This document shows positions 17,453 through 26,289 of a stretch of DNA of 64,000 nucleotides, one piece after another. The notes beneath the pieces were generated by a model. That model was not told where the DNA came from. It searched no databases and worked only from the letters and a program-made list of their open reading frames with translations. Made by a program: the position numbers and the translations under genes. This stretch comes from Stappia sp. WLB 29 (GTDB taxonomy: Bacteria; Pseudomonadota; Alphaproteobacteria; Rhizobiales; Stappiaceae): contig NZ_JALBGD010000001.1 of the NCBI RefSeq assembly GCF_023507705.1, forward strand, positions 620,001 through 684,000. The letters run 5' to 3'. The stretch's first letter is position 1, and each line of letters starts with the position of its first letter.

Positions 17453-18595
17453 ATGACACGCCCCATCGCCACCCGGCAGCTGCCCCTCACCATCGACAGC
17501 GCCGAACTGCACATCGTCCGCCTGCCGCTGATCTCGCCCTTCACCACCTCCACCGGCACCATGCACGAGAAGGTGTTTCCGCTGCTGGTGCTGAAGTCCG
17601 GCGCGCTGGAAGGCTATGCCGAAGGCGTGATGGACCCGCTGCCCGACTATCTCGACGATACCATCTCCGCCGCCACCTACTTCCTGCGCGAGGCGATCCT
17701 GCCCAACGTGGTCGGAAAGAGCTTCGAGAACCCGCAGGAGCTGGAAAAGGTGCTCGCCCCCTGGCGCGGCCACTGGATGGCCAAGGCCACCGTCGAGATG
17801 GCCTTCTGGGACCTGTGGGCCAAGGCGCTCGGACTGCCGCTCAAGACCCTGCTCGGCGGCACCGGCGACAAGGTCGCCGTCGGCGTGTCGCTCGGCCTGC
17901 AGGACATCGAGGCGACCGTCGAGGCGGCCAAGCGTCACCACGCGCAAGGCTACAAGCGCATCAAGCTGAAGATCGAGCCGGGCCACGATGTCGAGCTGGT
18001 CGCCAGGGTGCGTGCCGCCCTGCCGGACGCGCGGATCAGCGTCGATGCCAACACCGCCTACTCGCTCGCGGATCTGCGGATCCTCAAGGCGCTCGACGCC
18101 TACGATCTCGAATATATCGAGCAGCCGCTCGCCTATGACGACATCCACGACCACGCCGTGCTGCAGTCGCGCATCGCAACGGCCGTTTGTCTCGACGAGA
18201 GCATCCGCTCGGCCGCCGATGCCCGCAAGGCGCTGGCGAGCGATGCCGCCCGCGTCGTCAACATCAAGGTCGGGCGCGTCGGCGGCCATCTGGAGGCCCG
18301 GCGCATCCATGACATCGCGGAGGCCTGGAGCGTTCCGGTGTGGTGCGGCGGCATGCTGGAATCCGGCATCGGCCGCGCCCACAACATCCACATGTCGACC
18401 CTACCGAACTTCCGCAAGCCCGGCGACACGTCGAGCGCGCGGCGCTATTTCCGCAAGGACCTGACGGTGGAATGGCTGGAGACCGAGGACGGCATGATGC
18501 CCGTTCCGGAAGGCCCCGGCATCGGCGTGCGCCTCGACCGCGAGTTCCTGGACGGCATCTCCAGCGAGCGCGAGACCTTCGGCGCGGCGGCGTAA
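17453..18595 (+). CDS. Enolase-superfamily enzyme, o-succinylbenzoate synthase/N-acylamino acid racemase type
   Basis: 380-residue muconate lactonizing subgroup enzyme. The barrel carries the catalytic pair KLK (RIKLKIEPG, about 180) and K of NIKVGRVGG (about 275), with metal ligands D in SVDANTAY, E in EYIEQPL and D in CLDES. The C-terminal CGGMLESGIGRAHNIHMSTL and NFRKPGDTSSARRYF match OSBS/NSAR proteins. No menaquinone genes are nearby and it ends a peptide-importer operon, so racemisation of imported N-acyl (or N-succinyl) amino acids is likelier than menaquinone synthesis. Start at 17453 behind AAAGGT. Exact substrate unknown. Confidence 0.8.
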   Translation: MTRPIATRQLPLTIDSAELHIVRLPLISPFTTSTGTMHEKVFPLLVLKSGALEGYAEGVMDPLPDYLDDTISAATYFLREAILPNVVGKSFENPQELEKVLAPWRGHWMAKATVEMAFWDLWAKALGLPLKTLLGGTGDKVAVGVSLGLQDIEATVEAAKRHHAQGYKRIKLKIEPGHDVELVARVRAALPDARISVDANTAYSLADLRILKALDAYDLEYIEQPLAYDDIHDHAVLQSRIATAVCLDESIRSAADARKALASDAARVVNIKVGRVGGHLEARRIHDIAEAWSVPVWCGGMLESGIGRAHNIHMSTLPNFRKPGDTSSARRYFRKDLTVEWLETEDGMMPVPEGPGIGVRLDREFLDGISSERETFGAAA

Positions 18596-18605
18596 GCGGC
18601 CGCCC

Positions 18606-19637
18606 CTACCCGCCCTTGCGGCGGCCGACGAGGAACGGCATCGCGGCGAACAGCGCCAGGATGCGGAAGACGTGGTGCGTCGCCACATAAACCGGGTCGT
18701 AGCCGAGCGCCAGCGCCATCGACGACATCGCCTCGACGCCGCCCGGCGCGAAGGCCACCCACACCTGCCCGAACGGCAGCCCGGTCATCGCGGCGGTGAG
18801 CCAGCTCGCCGCCGCGGAGATCGCCAGCGCCACGCTGGCCGCGGCCAGGCCGGCAACGCCGAGCAGCCGCAATTCCTTGGCCGTCAACCCGCTGAACCTT
18901 GCGCCGATCACCGCGCCCGTCACTGTGAACCCCAGGAAGGTCAGCGGCAGCGGCAGCCGTCCCTCGACGAGGCCGGCCGCATGGGTCGCGGCGCTCAGGA
19001 TCAGGCCGGCGAGCAGATAGGCCGCCGGCACGCCGAGCCGGTCGCCGGCCAGCCCGGCCGCGAACCCGGCGATCAGGATCACCACCGCCGCGCCGTAGCC
19101 GATCTCGCCCATCGTCGTCAGCACCGCCCCGCTCGGCGCACTGTCGATCAGCGCGATCACCGGCGGCAGCAGCACCGTGATCACCAGCAACCGCAGGCTC
19201 TGCAGCACCATGACGGCGCGCAGGTCGCCGACGCCGGAGGCGGCCAGCGACAGGCAGTAGCTCAGCGCGCCGGGCGAGGTGGCGAGCCGCGCGGTCGCCG
19301 CATCGAGGCCGTAGCCGCGCTGCAGGATCGCGCCCGACACCGCCATCACCGCGGCGATGGTCGCCGCCAGCATGGCAAGGCTCACCGGCCATTTGGCGAT
19401 GTCGGAGAGAAAATGCGGCGTGACCCCGGCTCCCAGGGTCACGCCGATCACCAGGAAGGCGCAGTTGCGCAACAGGCCCGGCACGGCGGGCGCAAGGCCC
19501 AGCATCGCGGCGAGCGTCACCGCGACGGTGCTGCCGATCAGCGCGGCGGCGGGCAGCCCTGCCAGCGTCGCCGCTCCCGCACCGGCAAGCCCGGCCGCGA
19601 GGGCGACGGCAAGGCTGCGCCACCGCATGCCCGTCAC
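18606..19637 (-). CDS. AbrB-family membrane transporter
   Basis: 343-residue protein with about ten hydrophobic helices in two repeats (PF05145 'transition-state regulator AbrB' transporter family, formerly 'ammonia monooxygenase'). Signs are SPGALSYCLSLAASGVGDLRAVMVLQSLRLL and FAPGGVEAMSSMALALGYDPVYVATHHVFRIL. Function is poorly known; related proteins are proposed organic-acid or aromatic efflux/uptake permeases. The GTG start overlaps the tctA stop (GTGA), so it is the last gene of the tct operon and may serve the same substrate. ATG 19628 is an alternative start. Confidence 0.82.
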   Translation of the reverse strand: MTGMRWRSLAVALAAGLAGAGAATLAGLPAAALIGSTVAVTLAAMLGLAPAVPGLLRNCAFLVIGVTLGAGVTPHFLSDIAKWPVSLAMLAATIAAVMAVSGAILQRGYGLDAATARLATSPGALSYCLSLAASGVGDLRAVMVLQSLRLLVITVLLPPVIALIDSAPSGAVLTTMGEIGYGAAVVILIAGFAAGLAGDRLGVPAAYLLAGLILSAATHAAGLVEGRLPLPLTFLGFTVTGAVIGARFSGLTAKELRLLGVAGLAAASVALAISAAASWLTAAMTGLPFGQVWVAFAPGGVEAMSSMALALGYDPVYVATHHVFRILALFAAMPFLVGRRKGG

Positions 19638-21136
19638 GCCTCGGCCACCTTCTTCTTGCGACGGCCGAGCCAGATCGGCACGACCACCACGACGGCCGCC
19701 AGTACGTAGAGTACGATGGCATTGCCGGAGTCGAGGAGGATCGACCAGTCGCCGCCCGAGATCGACAGGGCGCGGCGCAGGTTGTTCTCGAACAGGCTGC
19801 CCAGCACGAAACCGAGGATCACCGGGGCCAGCGAGAAGTCCAGCTTGCGCAGGACCCAGCCGACCACGCCGAGCAGCGTGATCATATAGAGGTCATGCGG
19901 GTTGCTGACGACCGAGTAGACGCCGATGAAGGCCAGCACCGCGATCATCGGCGTCAGGTACTGCTGCGGCACCGTCAGCAACCGGGCGAACAGCCCGACC
20001 AGCGGCAGGTTGATGACCAGCAGCGCGACGTTGCCGATATACATCGACGCGATCAGGCCCCAGGCGATCTCGGGTCGCTGCTCGAACATCAGCGGCCCCG
20101 GCGTGACGTTGAACAGCAGCAGGGCGCCGAGCAGGATCGCCGTCGTTCCCGAGCCGGGAATGCCGAGCGTCAGCATCGGCACCATCGCGCCGCCCGCGGC
20201 CGCGTTGTTGGCCGATTCCGGTGCGGCGAGGCCCCGGATGTCGCCCTTGCCGAAGTTGTCCGAATCCTTGGCCAGGCGCTTCTCCGTGCCATAGGCGACC
20301 GCGGAGGCGACCGAGGCGCCGGTGCCCGGCAGGATGCCGATGAAGAAGCCGATCACCGCGGAGCGCAGGATCGTCCACCTGGTGAGCGCAAGGTCCTTCA
20401 TCGAGACGAAGCTCTTGTCGAGCGCCAGCGGCTTCAGCTTGCCGGTGACCTGCTGCTCGACGAGATGGATCAGCTCCGCCATGCCGAACAGGCCGATGAC
20501 CACCACGAGAAAGTCGATGCCGGCGAGGATGTCGGGAATGCCGAACGTGTAGCGGGCAACGCCCGTATTGGCGTCGATGCCGATCGAGGCCAGCATCAGC
20601 CCGAGCAACGCCGCCAGCAGCGTCTTCACCGCATTGGATCCGACCAGGGAAGCGAGGGTCGCGAAGGCGAAGACCATCAGCGCAACATAGTCGGACGGCG
20701 AGAAGGTCACCGCATAGGCGGCGAGCATGGGCCCGAACAGCGTCACCAGAATCACCGAGAAGGTCCCGCCGACGAAGGACGCCACCGCCGACAGCGACAG
20801 GGCACGTCCCGCCTCGCCGCGCTTGGCCATCGGGTTGCCGTCCAGCGTCGTCATCACCGCGCTGGCGTCGCCGGGCACGTTGAGCAGGATCGACGAGATG
20901 CGCCCTCCGTACTCGGCGCCGTAATAGATGCCCGCGAGCAGGATCAGCGCCGATTCCGGCGGAAAGCCGAGGCTGTAGGCGATGGGCAGCAGGATCGCCA
21001 CGCCGTTGATCGGACCGATGCCGGGAAGCGCGCCGATGAGCGTTCCGGCAAAGCAGCCGATCAGGACGAGAAACAGGTTGAACGGATCCAAGGCGACGGC
21101 GAAGCCCGCCGAAAGCCCGCTGAAGACGGCATCCAT
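19634..21136 (-). CDS. tctA: Tripartite tricarboxylate transporter, large membrane subunit TctA
   Basis: 500-residue permease with about twelve hydrophobic segments. Family landmarks are GCFAGTLIGALPGIGPINGVAIL near residue 35, YYGAEYGGRISSILLNVPGDA near 75, GILPGTGASVASAVAYG and the ESANNAAAGG motif that closes the transport core. It moves a carboxylate delivered by TctC across the inner membrane, driven by an ion gradient. Follows tctB by 7 bases and overlaps the AbrB-family gene. Confidence 0.95.
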   Translation of the reverse strand: MDAVFSGLSAGFAVALDPFNLFLVLIGCFAGTLIGALPGIGPINGVAILLPIAYSLGFPPESALILLAGIYYGAEYGGRISSILLNVPGDASAVMTTLDGNPMAKRGEAGRALSLSAVASFVGGTFSVILVTLFGPMLAAYAVTFSPSDYVALMVFAFATLASLVGSNAVKTLLAALLGLMLASIGIDANTGVARYTFGIPDILAGIDFLVVVIGLFGMAELIHLVEQQVTGKLKPLALDKSFVSMKDLALTRWTILRSAVIGFFIGILPGTGASVASAVAYGTEKRLAKDSDNFGKGDIRGLAAPESANNAAAGGAMVPMLTLGIPGSGTTAILLGALLLFNVTPGPLMFEQRPEIAWGLIASMYIGNVALLVINLPLVGLFARLLTVPQQYLTPMIAVLAFIGVYSVVSNPHDLYMITLLGVVGWVLRKLDFSLAPVILGFVLGSLFENNLRRALSISGGDWSILLDSGNAIVLYVLAAVVVVVPIWLGRRKKKVAEA

Positions 21137-21143
21137 GGGGACC

Positions 21144-21584
21144 TCACGTAAGGAATGCGGTCAGACCGACCGGCAGGTTGAGTTCCAGCAACGTCGTGCA
21201 GACGAAAAACCCGACGATGCCGGCCGCGGCACCGAACAGAACCGCGCGCAACGGCGCGGCGCCCAGCATCCAGGCAAGCGTGGCGCAGAACAGCCATGTC
21301 GACAGGATGAAGCCCAGCCGTTCGAACAGGTATCCGTAGGCGAAAAGCAGAACCACCACGACGGCGAGACGCCCAAGGGTTTTGGTCGAGGTGCCGAGTT
21401 GCGCGACATCCGGACGGATGACGAGGTAGAGGGCACACGCCATGGCGAAAATTCCCAGGATGCGTGGCCAGCTCTCGGGTCCCAGCGGGTCGTACTGGAA
21501 CGGCGCCTCGATGACTGTGAAGGCGATATAGGTATAGAGCAGCGCGATCACGAGGATCGCACCCGCAAAGACGCGGTCTGCCAT
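21144..21584 (-). CDS. tctB: Tripartite tricarboxylate transporter, small membrane subunit TctB
   Basis: 146 residues with four hydrophobic helices, the usual TctB size and topology, e.g. VFAGAILVIALLYTYIAF at the start and AVVVVLLFAYGYLFERLGF in the middle. PLGPESWPRILG is the typical loop. Forms the membrane complex with TctA. Confidence 0.92.
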   Translation of the reverse strand: MADRVFAGAILVIALLYTYIAFTVIEAPFQYDPLGPESWPRILGIFAMACALYLVIRPDVAQLGTSTKTLGRLAVVVVLLFAYGYLFERLGFILSTWLFCATLAWMLGAAPLRAVLFGAAAGIVGFFVCTTLLELNLPVGLTAFLT

Positions 21585-21626
21585 GTCGTCCTCCCTTCCC
21601 GTTTGGCATGGGGCCCGGTTGGCATT

Positions 21627-21659
21627 GGGCCGGCGGCGCCTGTCCCGCGCCGTCGGCCC
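21627..21659 (-). other. Stem-loop between tctC and tctB
   Basis: Arms 21627-21639 and 21647-21659 pair over 13 positions (one G-T) with a 7-base loop, with no T tract on the minus strand. It probably protects the tctC message and sets the binding protein above the permeases. Confidence 0.5.
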
Positions 21660-21699
21660 GTGCTGCCGGCCTCCCTGGCCGCCTTGCGGCCTTTTCGCG

Positions 21700-22668
21700 T
21701 TACTGGATCAGGCCGGCTTCGCGGGCGATCTCGCGCAGGCGCGCGATGCGCTGCTTGATCGACTCGTCGAGTTCCGCACCGGCGAGGTTCAGCGGCATAA
21801 GGCCCTTTTCCTTCTGCAGCTTGGCGAACTCCTCGCTGGCGAAGGCGTTCTGGAACTTCTCGACCCAGGCGTTGTAGGCCTCGTCCGAAACGTTCTTGCC
21901 CATGTAGTAGCCGCGCAGGATGGTCCACTCGGCATCGACACCCAGCTCCTTGGCGGTCGGGATGTCGGCGAAGGGCTCCTCCAGCCGCTCGTCGGACATC
22001 ACGGCCAGGATGCGCAGCTTGCCGGTGCCGATATGGGAGACCATCTCGCCGACGTCGCCCATATAGACCTGGATGCTGCCGCCCAGCAGGGCCGCGATGG
22101 ACTCGCCGCCGCCGTCGAAGGCGACATAGCGCATCTTCTTCGGATCCTGATCGATGGCCCGCAGCAGCAGCGCGCCCTTCATCCAGTCCTGCGAACCGAC
22201 CGAGCCGCCGGCGCCGAAGACGACGGACGAGACGTCGGCCTTCACCGCGTCCATCAGGTCGGACAGCTTCTCGAACGGGCTGTCGGCGCGCACCACGACC
22301 GCGCCGAAGTCGGCGCCGGCGGTGGCCAGGAACCGCACGTCGTTCTCCGTCCACTGGCCGTACTTGCCGGTGGCGATGTTGAGCAGCGAGCCGGACGAGA
22401 ACGCGACGATGGCGTTCGGGTCGTCGGTGCGGGTGGTGTTGAACAGGTTGATGGCCACCGCGCCGATGCCGCCCGGCATGAAGCTGACCTGCATCGGCGT
22501 GTCGAACTGGCCCTGCAGGCCGGTCTGGGCGACGCGGCAGGTCAGGTCGAAGCCGCCGCCCGGCTGCGCCGGTGCGATGCACTCGGGCCTGTTGATCTCG
22601 GCGGCGAATACAGGGGTGGCGAGGCCGGCGGCGATCAGCGCCGCGGCCGCGGTCTTGAAGAGTTTCAT
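21700..22668 (-). CDS. tctC: Tripartite tricarboxylate transporter, periplasmic binding protein TctC
   Basis: 322 residues starting MKLFKTAAAALIAAGLATPVFA (signal peptide about 1-22), with a GGGAGGA ribosome site. The Bug/TctC fold is shown by CIAPAQPGGGFDLTCR (the PGG loop that holds the carboxylate), FMPGGIGAVAINLF and GAGGSVGSQDWMKGALLL. It captures a di- or tricarboxylate for TctAB. It is divergent from the TctD/TctE-like system, which probably controls it. The exact ligand cannot be read from sequence. Confidence 0.93.
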   Translation of the reverse strand: MKLFKTAAAALIAAGLATPVFAAEINRPECIAPAQPGGGFDLTCRVAQTGLQGQFDTPMQVSFMPGGIGAVAINLFNTTRTDDPNAIVAFSSGSLLNIATGKYGQWTENDVRFLATAGADFGAVVVRADSPFEKLSDLMDAVKADVSSVVFGAGGSVGSQDWMKGALLLRAIDQDPKKMRYVAFDGGGESIAALLGGSIQVYMGDVGEMVSHIGTGKLRILAVMSDERLEEPFADIPTAKELGVDAEWTILRGYYMGKNVSDEAYNAWVEKFQNAFASEEFAKLQKEKGLMPLNLAGAELDESIKQRIARLREIAREAGLIQ

Positions 22669-22746
22669 GTAGTCCTCCCGGTTGTCGCACGGATCGGGCC
22701 GCAGCGGCGGCACCGTCCATGGATCGCACGACACTAGGCCGCGTGG

Positions 22747-22784
22747 CTGACCGGAGCTTGACCCGTCGCTGACGCGACGCTGAC
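22747..22784. promoter_or_regulatory. Four 11-bp-spaced YTGAC direct repeats (TctD-type operator candidate)
   Basis: CTGAC, TTGAC, CTGAC, CTGAC start at 22747, 22758, 22769 and 22780, exactly 11 bases apart, in the 177-base gap between tctC and the response-regulator gene. OmpR-family regulators bind head-to-tail to direct repeats one helical turn apart, so this array is a natural binding site controlling one or both divergent units. Confidence 0.6.
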
Positions 22785-22845
22785 AGGGAACCCTGCGGCA
22801 GCGGTTTTTCTTCCCGCCGCTCACGGCTTGCACTAATCAAGTGGG

Positions 22846-23517
22846 ATGCGGATCGTGCTTGTGGAGGACAACGACGAACTTGCAGAGGCGATCATCGATC
22901 GCTTCCGCGGGGAAGGTCATGCCATCGACCGGGAGGCCGACGGCGAGCAGGCGAGCGAGCTTCTGCGCTACAAGACCTTCGACCTCATCCTGCTGGACGT
23001 GAACCTGCCCGGCCGCAACGGCTTCGAGATTCTCCGCCAGCTCCGCCTCAGCGGCGACCACACGCCCGTCATGCTGCTCACCGCCCGCTCCGAGATCGAC
23101 GACCGCGTCGTCGGGCTGGACGCGGGAGCCGACGACTACATCGTCAAGCCGTTCGACCTGCGCGAGCTGGCCGCCCGCTGCCGGGCGCTGGCCCGCCGCC
23201 GCGCCGGCGAATCCAGCAACCTGTTCATCGCCGGCAACTTCACCTTCGACCGCGCCGCCAAGCGCGCCACCGTCGACGGCCAGGACGTCGACCTGCGCCA
23301 GCGCGAGGTGCAGCTGCTGGAGGTGATGATCGGCAATATCGGTCGCGTCCTGTCCAAGGAGGAGGTCGCCGACAAGCTCTACACCTTCGAGGAAGTGCCG
23401 ACGCTGAACGCCGTCGAGCAGATCATGACGCGGCTGCGGCGCAAGCTGGAGGGCGCGGCCTTCTCCATCCGCACCATCCGCGGCCTCGGCTATATCGCGA
23501 GCGTCCGCGACGAATGA
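22846..23517 (+). CDS. tctD: OmpR-family response regulator, TctD-like
   Basis: 223 residues. The receiver domain (1-115) has the acidic pocket E7/D8, phosphoacceptor D51 (LILLDVNLPG), T/S switch LLTARS and K104 (DYIVKPFD). The C-terminal winged helix (about 125-222) has LRQREVQLLEVMIGNIGRVLSKEEV and RRKLEGAAFSIRTIRGLGYI. Overlaps the kinase gene by 4 bases. The divergent tctC makes control of tricarboxylate uptake the obvious role. Only weak Shine-Dalgarno (GTGGG) precedes the ATG. Confidence 0.92.
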   Translation: MRIVLVEDNDELAEAIIDRFRGEGHAIDREADGEQASELLRYKTFDLILLDVNLPGRNGFEILRQLRLSGDHTPVMLLTARSEIDDRVVGLDAGADDYIVKPFDLRELAARCRALARRRAGESSNLFIAGNFTFDRAAKRATVDGQDVDLRQREVQLLEVMIGNIGRVLSKEEVADKLYTFEEVPTLNAVEQIMTRLRRKLEGAAFSIRTIRGLGYIASVRDE

Positions 23518-24947
23518 CGCTGCCGCCGCCCCTGCCGGAAGCACGCGCCGTGCCCTATTCGCTGCGCCGCCGGCTCACCGTCGGCATGGTCGCGGGCTTC
23601 CTGGCGCTCCTCGTCGTGCTCTCCATCGGCCTTTGGACCTATGCGCGCAATGCCGCCAACCAGACCTACGACCTGCTGCTCGCCGGCTCGGCCATCGCCA
23701 TCCTGGAGCGCATCTCGCCGACGCCCGACGGACTGATCGTCGACATTCCCTCCTCTGCGCTGGAGATCGTCGGCCTTGCCAAGGAAGACCGCGTCTTCTA
23801 CCGCGTCTTCCGCCTCAGCGGCCGCACCCTGACCGGCGAACCGGACCTGCCGCTGCCCCCCGGCGGCGTGCGCGCCGGCGACCAGCCCCGCTTCTTCGAT
23901 GCGCCCTACAGCCGCGAGACCTCCCGCTTCGTGCTGCAGGGCAAGCTGATCATCGAGCCGACCGGCCCGGACTGGATCATGCTGCAGCTCGGCCACACGC
24001 GGCTTGCCCGCGACACCATGCAGATGGACCTCTTTTCCAAGGGGCTGGCCGGCCTCGTCGCCATCGCCGTGCTCGGCCTCGTCTTCATGCGCCTCGGCAT
24101 CAACCGGGCGATGGCCCCGCTCGCCGGCATCGAGGCCGACATCCGCGGCCGCGAGCCCTCCGACATGACCCCGCTCGACGCCAAGCCGCCGCGCGAGGTG
24201 GAGGGGCTGATCGGCGCCATCAACGATTTCATGGGTCGCCTCGTCACCAGCAAGGAGCACGCCCAGTCCTTCATCGCCGATGTCGCCCACCAGATGCGCA
24301 CCTCGCTCGCCGCCCTGCAGGGGCAGTTGCAGCTCGCCGCCGAGCAGGACGAGCCCGAGCGCATGCGCCAGCGGCTGGAGCGGGCCTCCGAACAGGCGAC
24401 CCGCACCATCCGCCTCACCAACCAGCTGCTGTCGCATGCCATGGTCACCCATCGCGGCATCGACGAGCCGGTCGAAAAGATCGACCTGATGCCGCTGATC
24501 CGCACCTCGGTCGAGGAGTTCCTGCGCCATCCGGAGACCGAGGGCATCGACATCGCCGTACTGCACGACGACCTGCCCGCCGGCAGCGCGCTGCTCGTCG
24601 CCGATCCGGTGGCGCTGCGCGAGGCCCTGCGCAACCTGCTCGACAATGCCGCGCGGCACGGGCCGAAGGACATCCGCATCGACATTGGCCTGTCGCGCAC
24701 GCGCATCGACGAGCGCGAGGCCCTGTGCATCTCGCTCGACGACAGCGGCCCCGGTATTCCGGCGGCCGAGCGCGAGAAGGTGCTGGAGCGCTTCTATTCG
24801 CTGAACCGGGCCGGCGGCGGATCCGGCATCGGTCTCAGCATCGTCAACGCGGTGGCGCGCAGCCATGGCGGCCGGCTCGCCCTTGCCGACAGCCGGCTCG
24901 GCGGGCTGCGCGTCGAGCTGGACCTGCCGGTCGACGGACCGGCCTGA
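23514..24947 (+). CDS. tctE: Sensor histidine kinase, TctE-like
   Basis: 477 residues. First membrane segment about 24-44, a periplasmic 2CSK_N-type sensor to about 175, second membrane segment about 180-200, then HisKA and HATPase_c. Phosphoacceptor His is in ADVAHQMRTSLAAL; the usual Pro of the H-box (RTP) is Ser here. N box NLLDNAARHG, G1 DDSGPGIP and G2 GGGSGIGLSIV are intact, so it should be active. Partner of the TctD-like regulator. A periplasmic binding-protein gene follows 82 bases later and may supply the input signal. Confidence 0.92.
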   Translation: MTLPPPLPEARAVPYSLRRRLTVGMVAGFLALLVVLSIGLWTYARNAANQTYDLLLAGSAIAILERISPTPDGLIVDIPSSALEIVGLAKEDRVFYRVFRLSGRTLTGEPDLPLPPGGVRAGDQPRFFDAPYSRETSRFVLQGKLIIEPTGPDWIMLQLGHTRLARDTMQMDLFSKGLAGLVAIAVLGLVFMRLGINRAMAPLAGIEADIRGREPSDMTPLDAKPPREVEGLIGAINDFMGRLVTSKEHAQSFIADVAHQMRTSLAALQGQLQLAAEQDEPERMRQRLERASEQATRTIRLTNQLLSHAMVTHRGIDEPVEKIDLMPLIRTSVEEFLRHPETEGIDIAVLHDDLPAGSALLVADPVALREALRNLLDNAARHGPKDIRIDIGLSRTRIDEREALCISLDDSGPGIPAAEREKVLERFYSLNRAGGGSGIGLSIVNAVARSHGGRLALADSRLGGLRVELDLPVDGPA

Positions 24948-25029
24948 ACGATCGAGACGGGCGACCGGCGCGGCCAAATCAGCGCCGGCACCCATGGGGA
25001 ACGGAAACGAAATCGGGAGGACGACGGGC

Positions 25030-26112
25030 ATGACGCTTGCGACCCTTGCCAGGACACGCCTTGGCGCCCTGCGCCGGATCCGTGCCGCCGTGCTCGGCGC
25101 GGCGGCGCTTTCTCTGGCCGCCGTCGGCCACGCCCGGGCCGAGACGCGGCTCACCATCTACAGCGCCACCGACACGTCGGCCATGACGGAGGTGATCGCC
25201 CGCTTCGAGGCGACCCACCCGGCGGTCAAGGTCGAGTATGTCGAATACAACACCTCCGAACTCTACGAGGCCATCGCCTCGCACAGCCACCTGGTCGACG
25301 TGGTCATCAGCTCCTCGATGGACCTCCAGGCGAAGCTGGTGAACAGCGGCGATGCCTACGCCTTCCGCCCGCCCAATGCCGATGCCCTGCCCGAATGGGC
25401 GCGCTGGCGCGGCGAGCTCTACGGCTTCACCTGGGAGCCGGTGGTGATGGTCTACAACAAGGCGGCCTTCGCCGACCGGCCGCTGCCGCAGACCCGGTCC
25501 GAGCTCGCCGGCATGATCCGCGACGATCCCGATTTCTTTCGCGGCCGCGTCGGCACCTACGACATCCACCTGTCCGGCGTCGGCTACCTCTTCGCCACCC
25601 AGGACGCCCAGCGCGGCTACCAGTTCTCGCGCGTCGCCGAATCCTTCGGCCGCGCCCGCGCCCGCACCTTCTGCTGCACCCGCGAAGTGCTCGACCGGGT
25701 CGCGCGCGGCGAGCTGGTCTACGGTTACAACATGATCGGCTCCTACACGCTCGGCGTGGTCCGGGAGGACGAGCGCATCGGCTACTACCTGCTCGACGAC
25801 TACACGCTGGTGATGAGCCGCACGGCCTTTATCCCCGAAACCGCGCCGAACAAGCGGGCCGCCGTTTCCTTCGTCAATTTTCTCCTGTCGCCGGAGGGCC
25901 AGGCGGCCATTGCCACCTCGCCGGAACTTATCCCCCTTCTGCCCGAGGCGACCATCGCCTCCGGCCACAGCGGCGTTCCGGGTACCGAGGGGCGCTCGCT
26001 GCTGCCCATCCGCCTCGGCACCGGCCTGCTCACCTATCTCGACCGGTTGAAGAAGGAGGCCTTCCTTGCCGACTGGTCGGCGGCGATGCAGGTCGACAGC
26101 GCCTCGCAGTAG
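25030..26112 (+). CDS. Periplasmic substrate-binding protein next to TctDE (iron(III)/AfuA-like class)
   Basis: 360 residues with an N-terminal signal peptide (cleaved near AVGHARAE, about 38) and a type 2 periplasmic-binding fold similar to the Fe(III)/2-aminoethylphosphonate/phosphoglycerate group: ETRLTIYSATDTSAMTEVIARF, GFTWEPVVMVYNKAAF, VNFLLSPEGQAAIA. The ATG at 25030 follows GGGAGGA. No permease or ATPase gene is alongside. Its place directly after the kinase recalls systems such as PgtC, where a binding protein signals to a kinase, so a sensory rather than a transport role is possible. A bidirectional terminator follows. Confidence 0.8.
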   Translation: MTLATLARTRLGALRRIRAAVLGAAALSLAAVGHARAETRLTIYSATDTSAMTEVIARFEATHPAVKVEYVEYNTSELYEAIASHSHLVDVVISSSMDLQAKLVNSGDAYAFRPPNADALPEWARWRGELYGFTWEPVVMVYNKAAFADRPLPQTRSELAGMIRDDPDFFRGRVGTYDIHLSGVGYLFATQDAQRGYQFSRVAESFGRARARTFCCTREVLDRVARGELVYGYNMIGSYTLGVVREDERIGYYLLDDYTLVMSRTAFIPETAPNKRAAVSFVNFLLSPEGQAAIATSPELIPLLPEATIASGHSGVPGTEGRSLLPIRLGTGLLTYLDRLKKEAFLADWSAAMQVDSASQ

Positions 26113-26130
26113 AACGCGGGGATAAGTGGC

Positions 26131-26167
26131 AAAAGGCCGGCCCGGAGAAGCCCGAGGCCGGCCTTTT
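26131..26167. terminator. Bidirectional terminator
   Basis: Perfect 12-bp inverted repeat (AAAAGGCCGGCC at 26131-26142, complement at 26156-26167) between two convergent genes, with T runs on both strands. Confidence 0.85.
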
Positions 26168-26216
26168 CCTGATCTTGGGCGTCTTGGAACCCCGGACTCC
26201 AAAAAAACGCGATTTC

Positions 26217-26243
26217 GAGACGGGATTTTGCAAAACCCGTCTC
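26217..26243. other. Perfect inverted repeat past the UgpC-like gene
   Basis: GAGACGGG (26217-26224) and CCCGTCTC (26236-26243) flank a core that is itself palindromic (TTTTGCAAAA). No T tract on either side. It may be a second 3' end structure for the minus-strand gene or a protein site. Confidence 0.4.
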
Positions 26244-26289
26244 AATCCCGCTATCGCCCGCAAACCCTTGTCATAACAAGAGAAAACAC

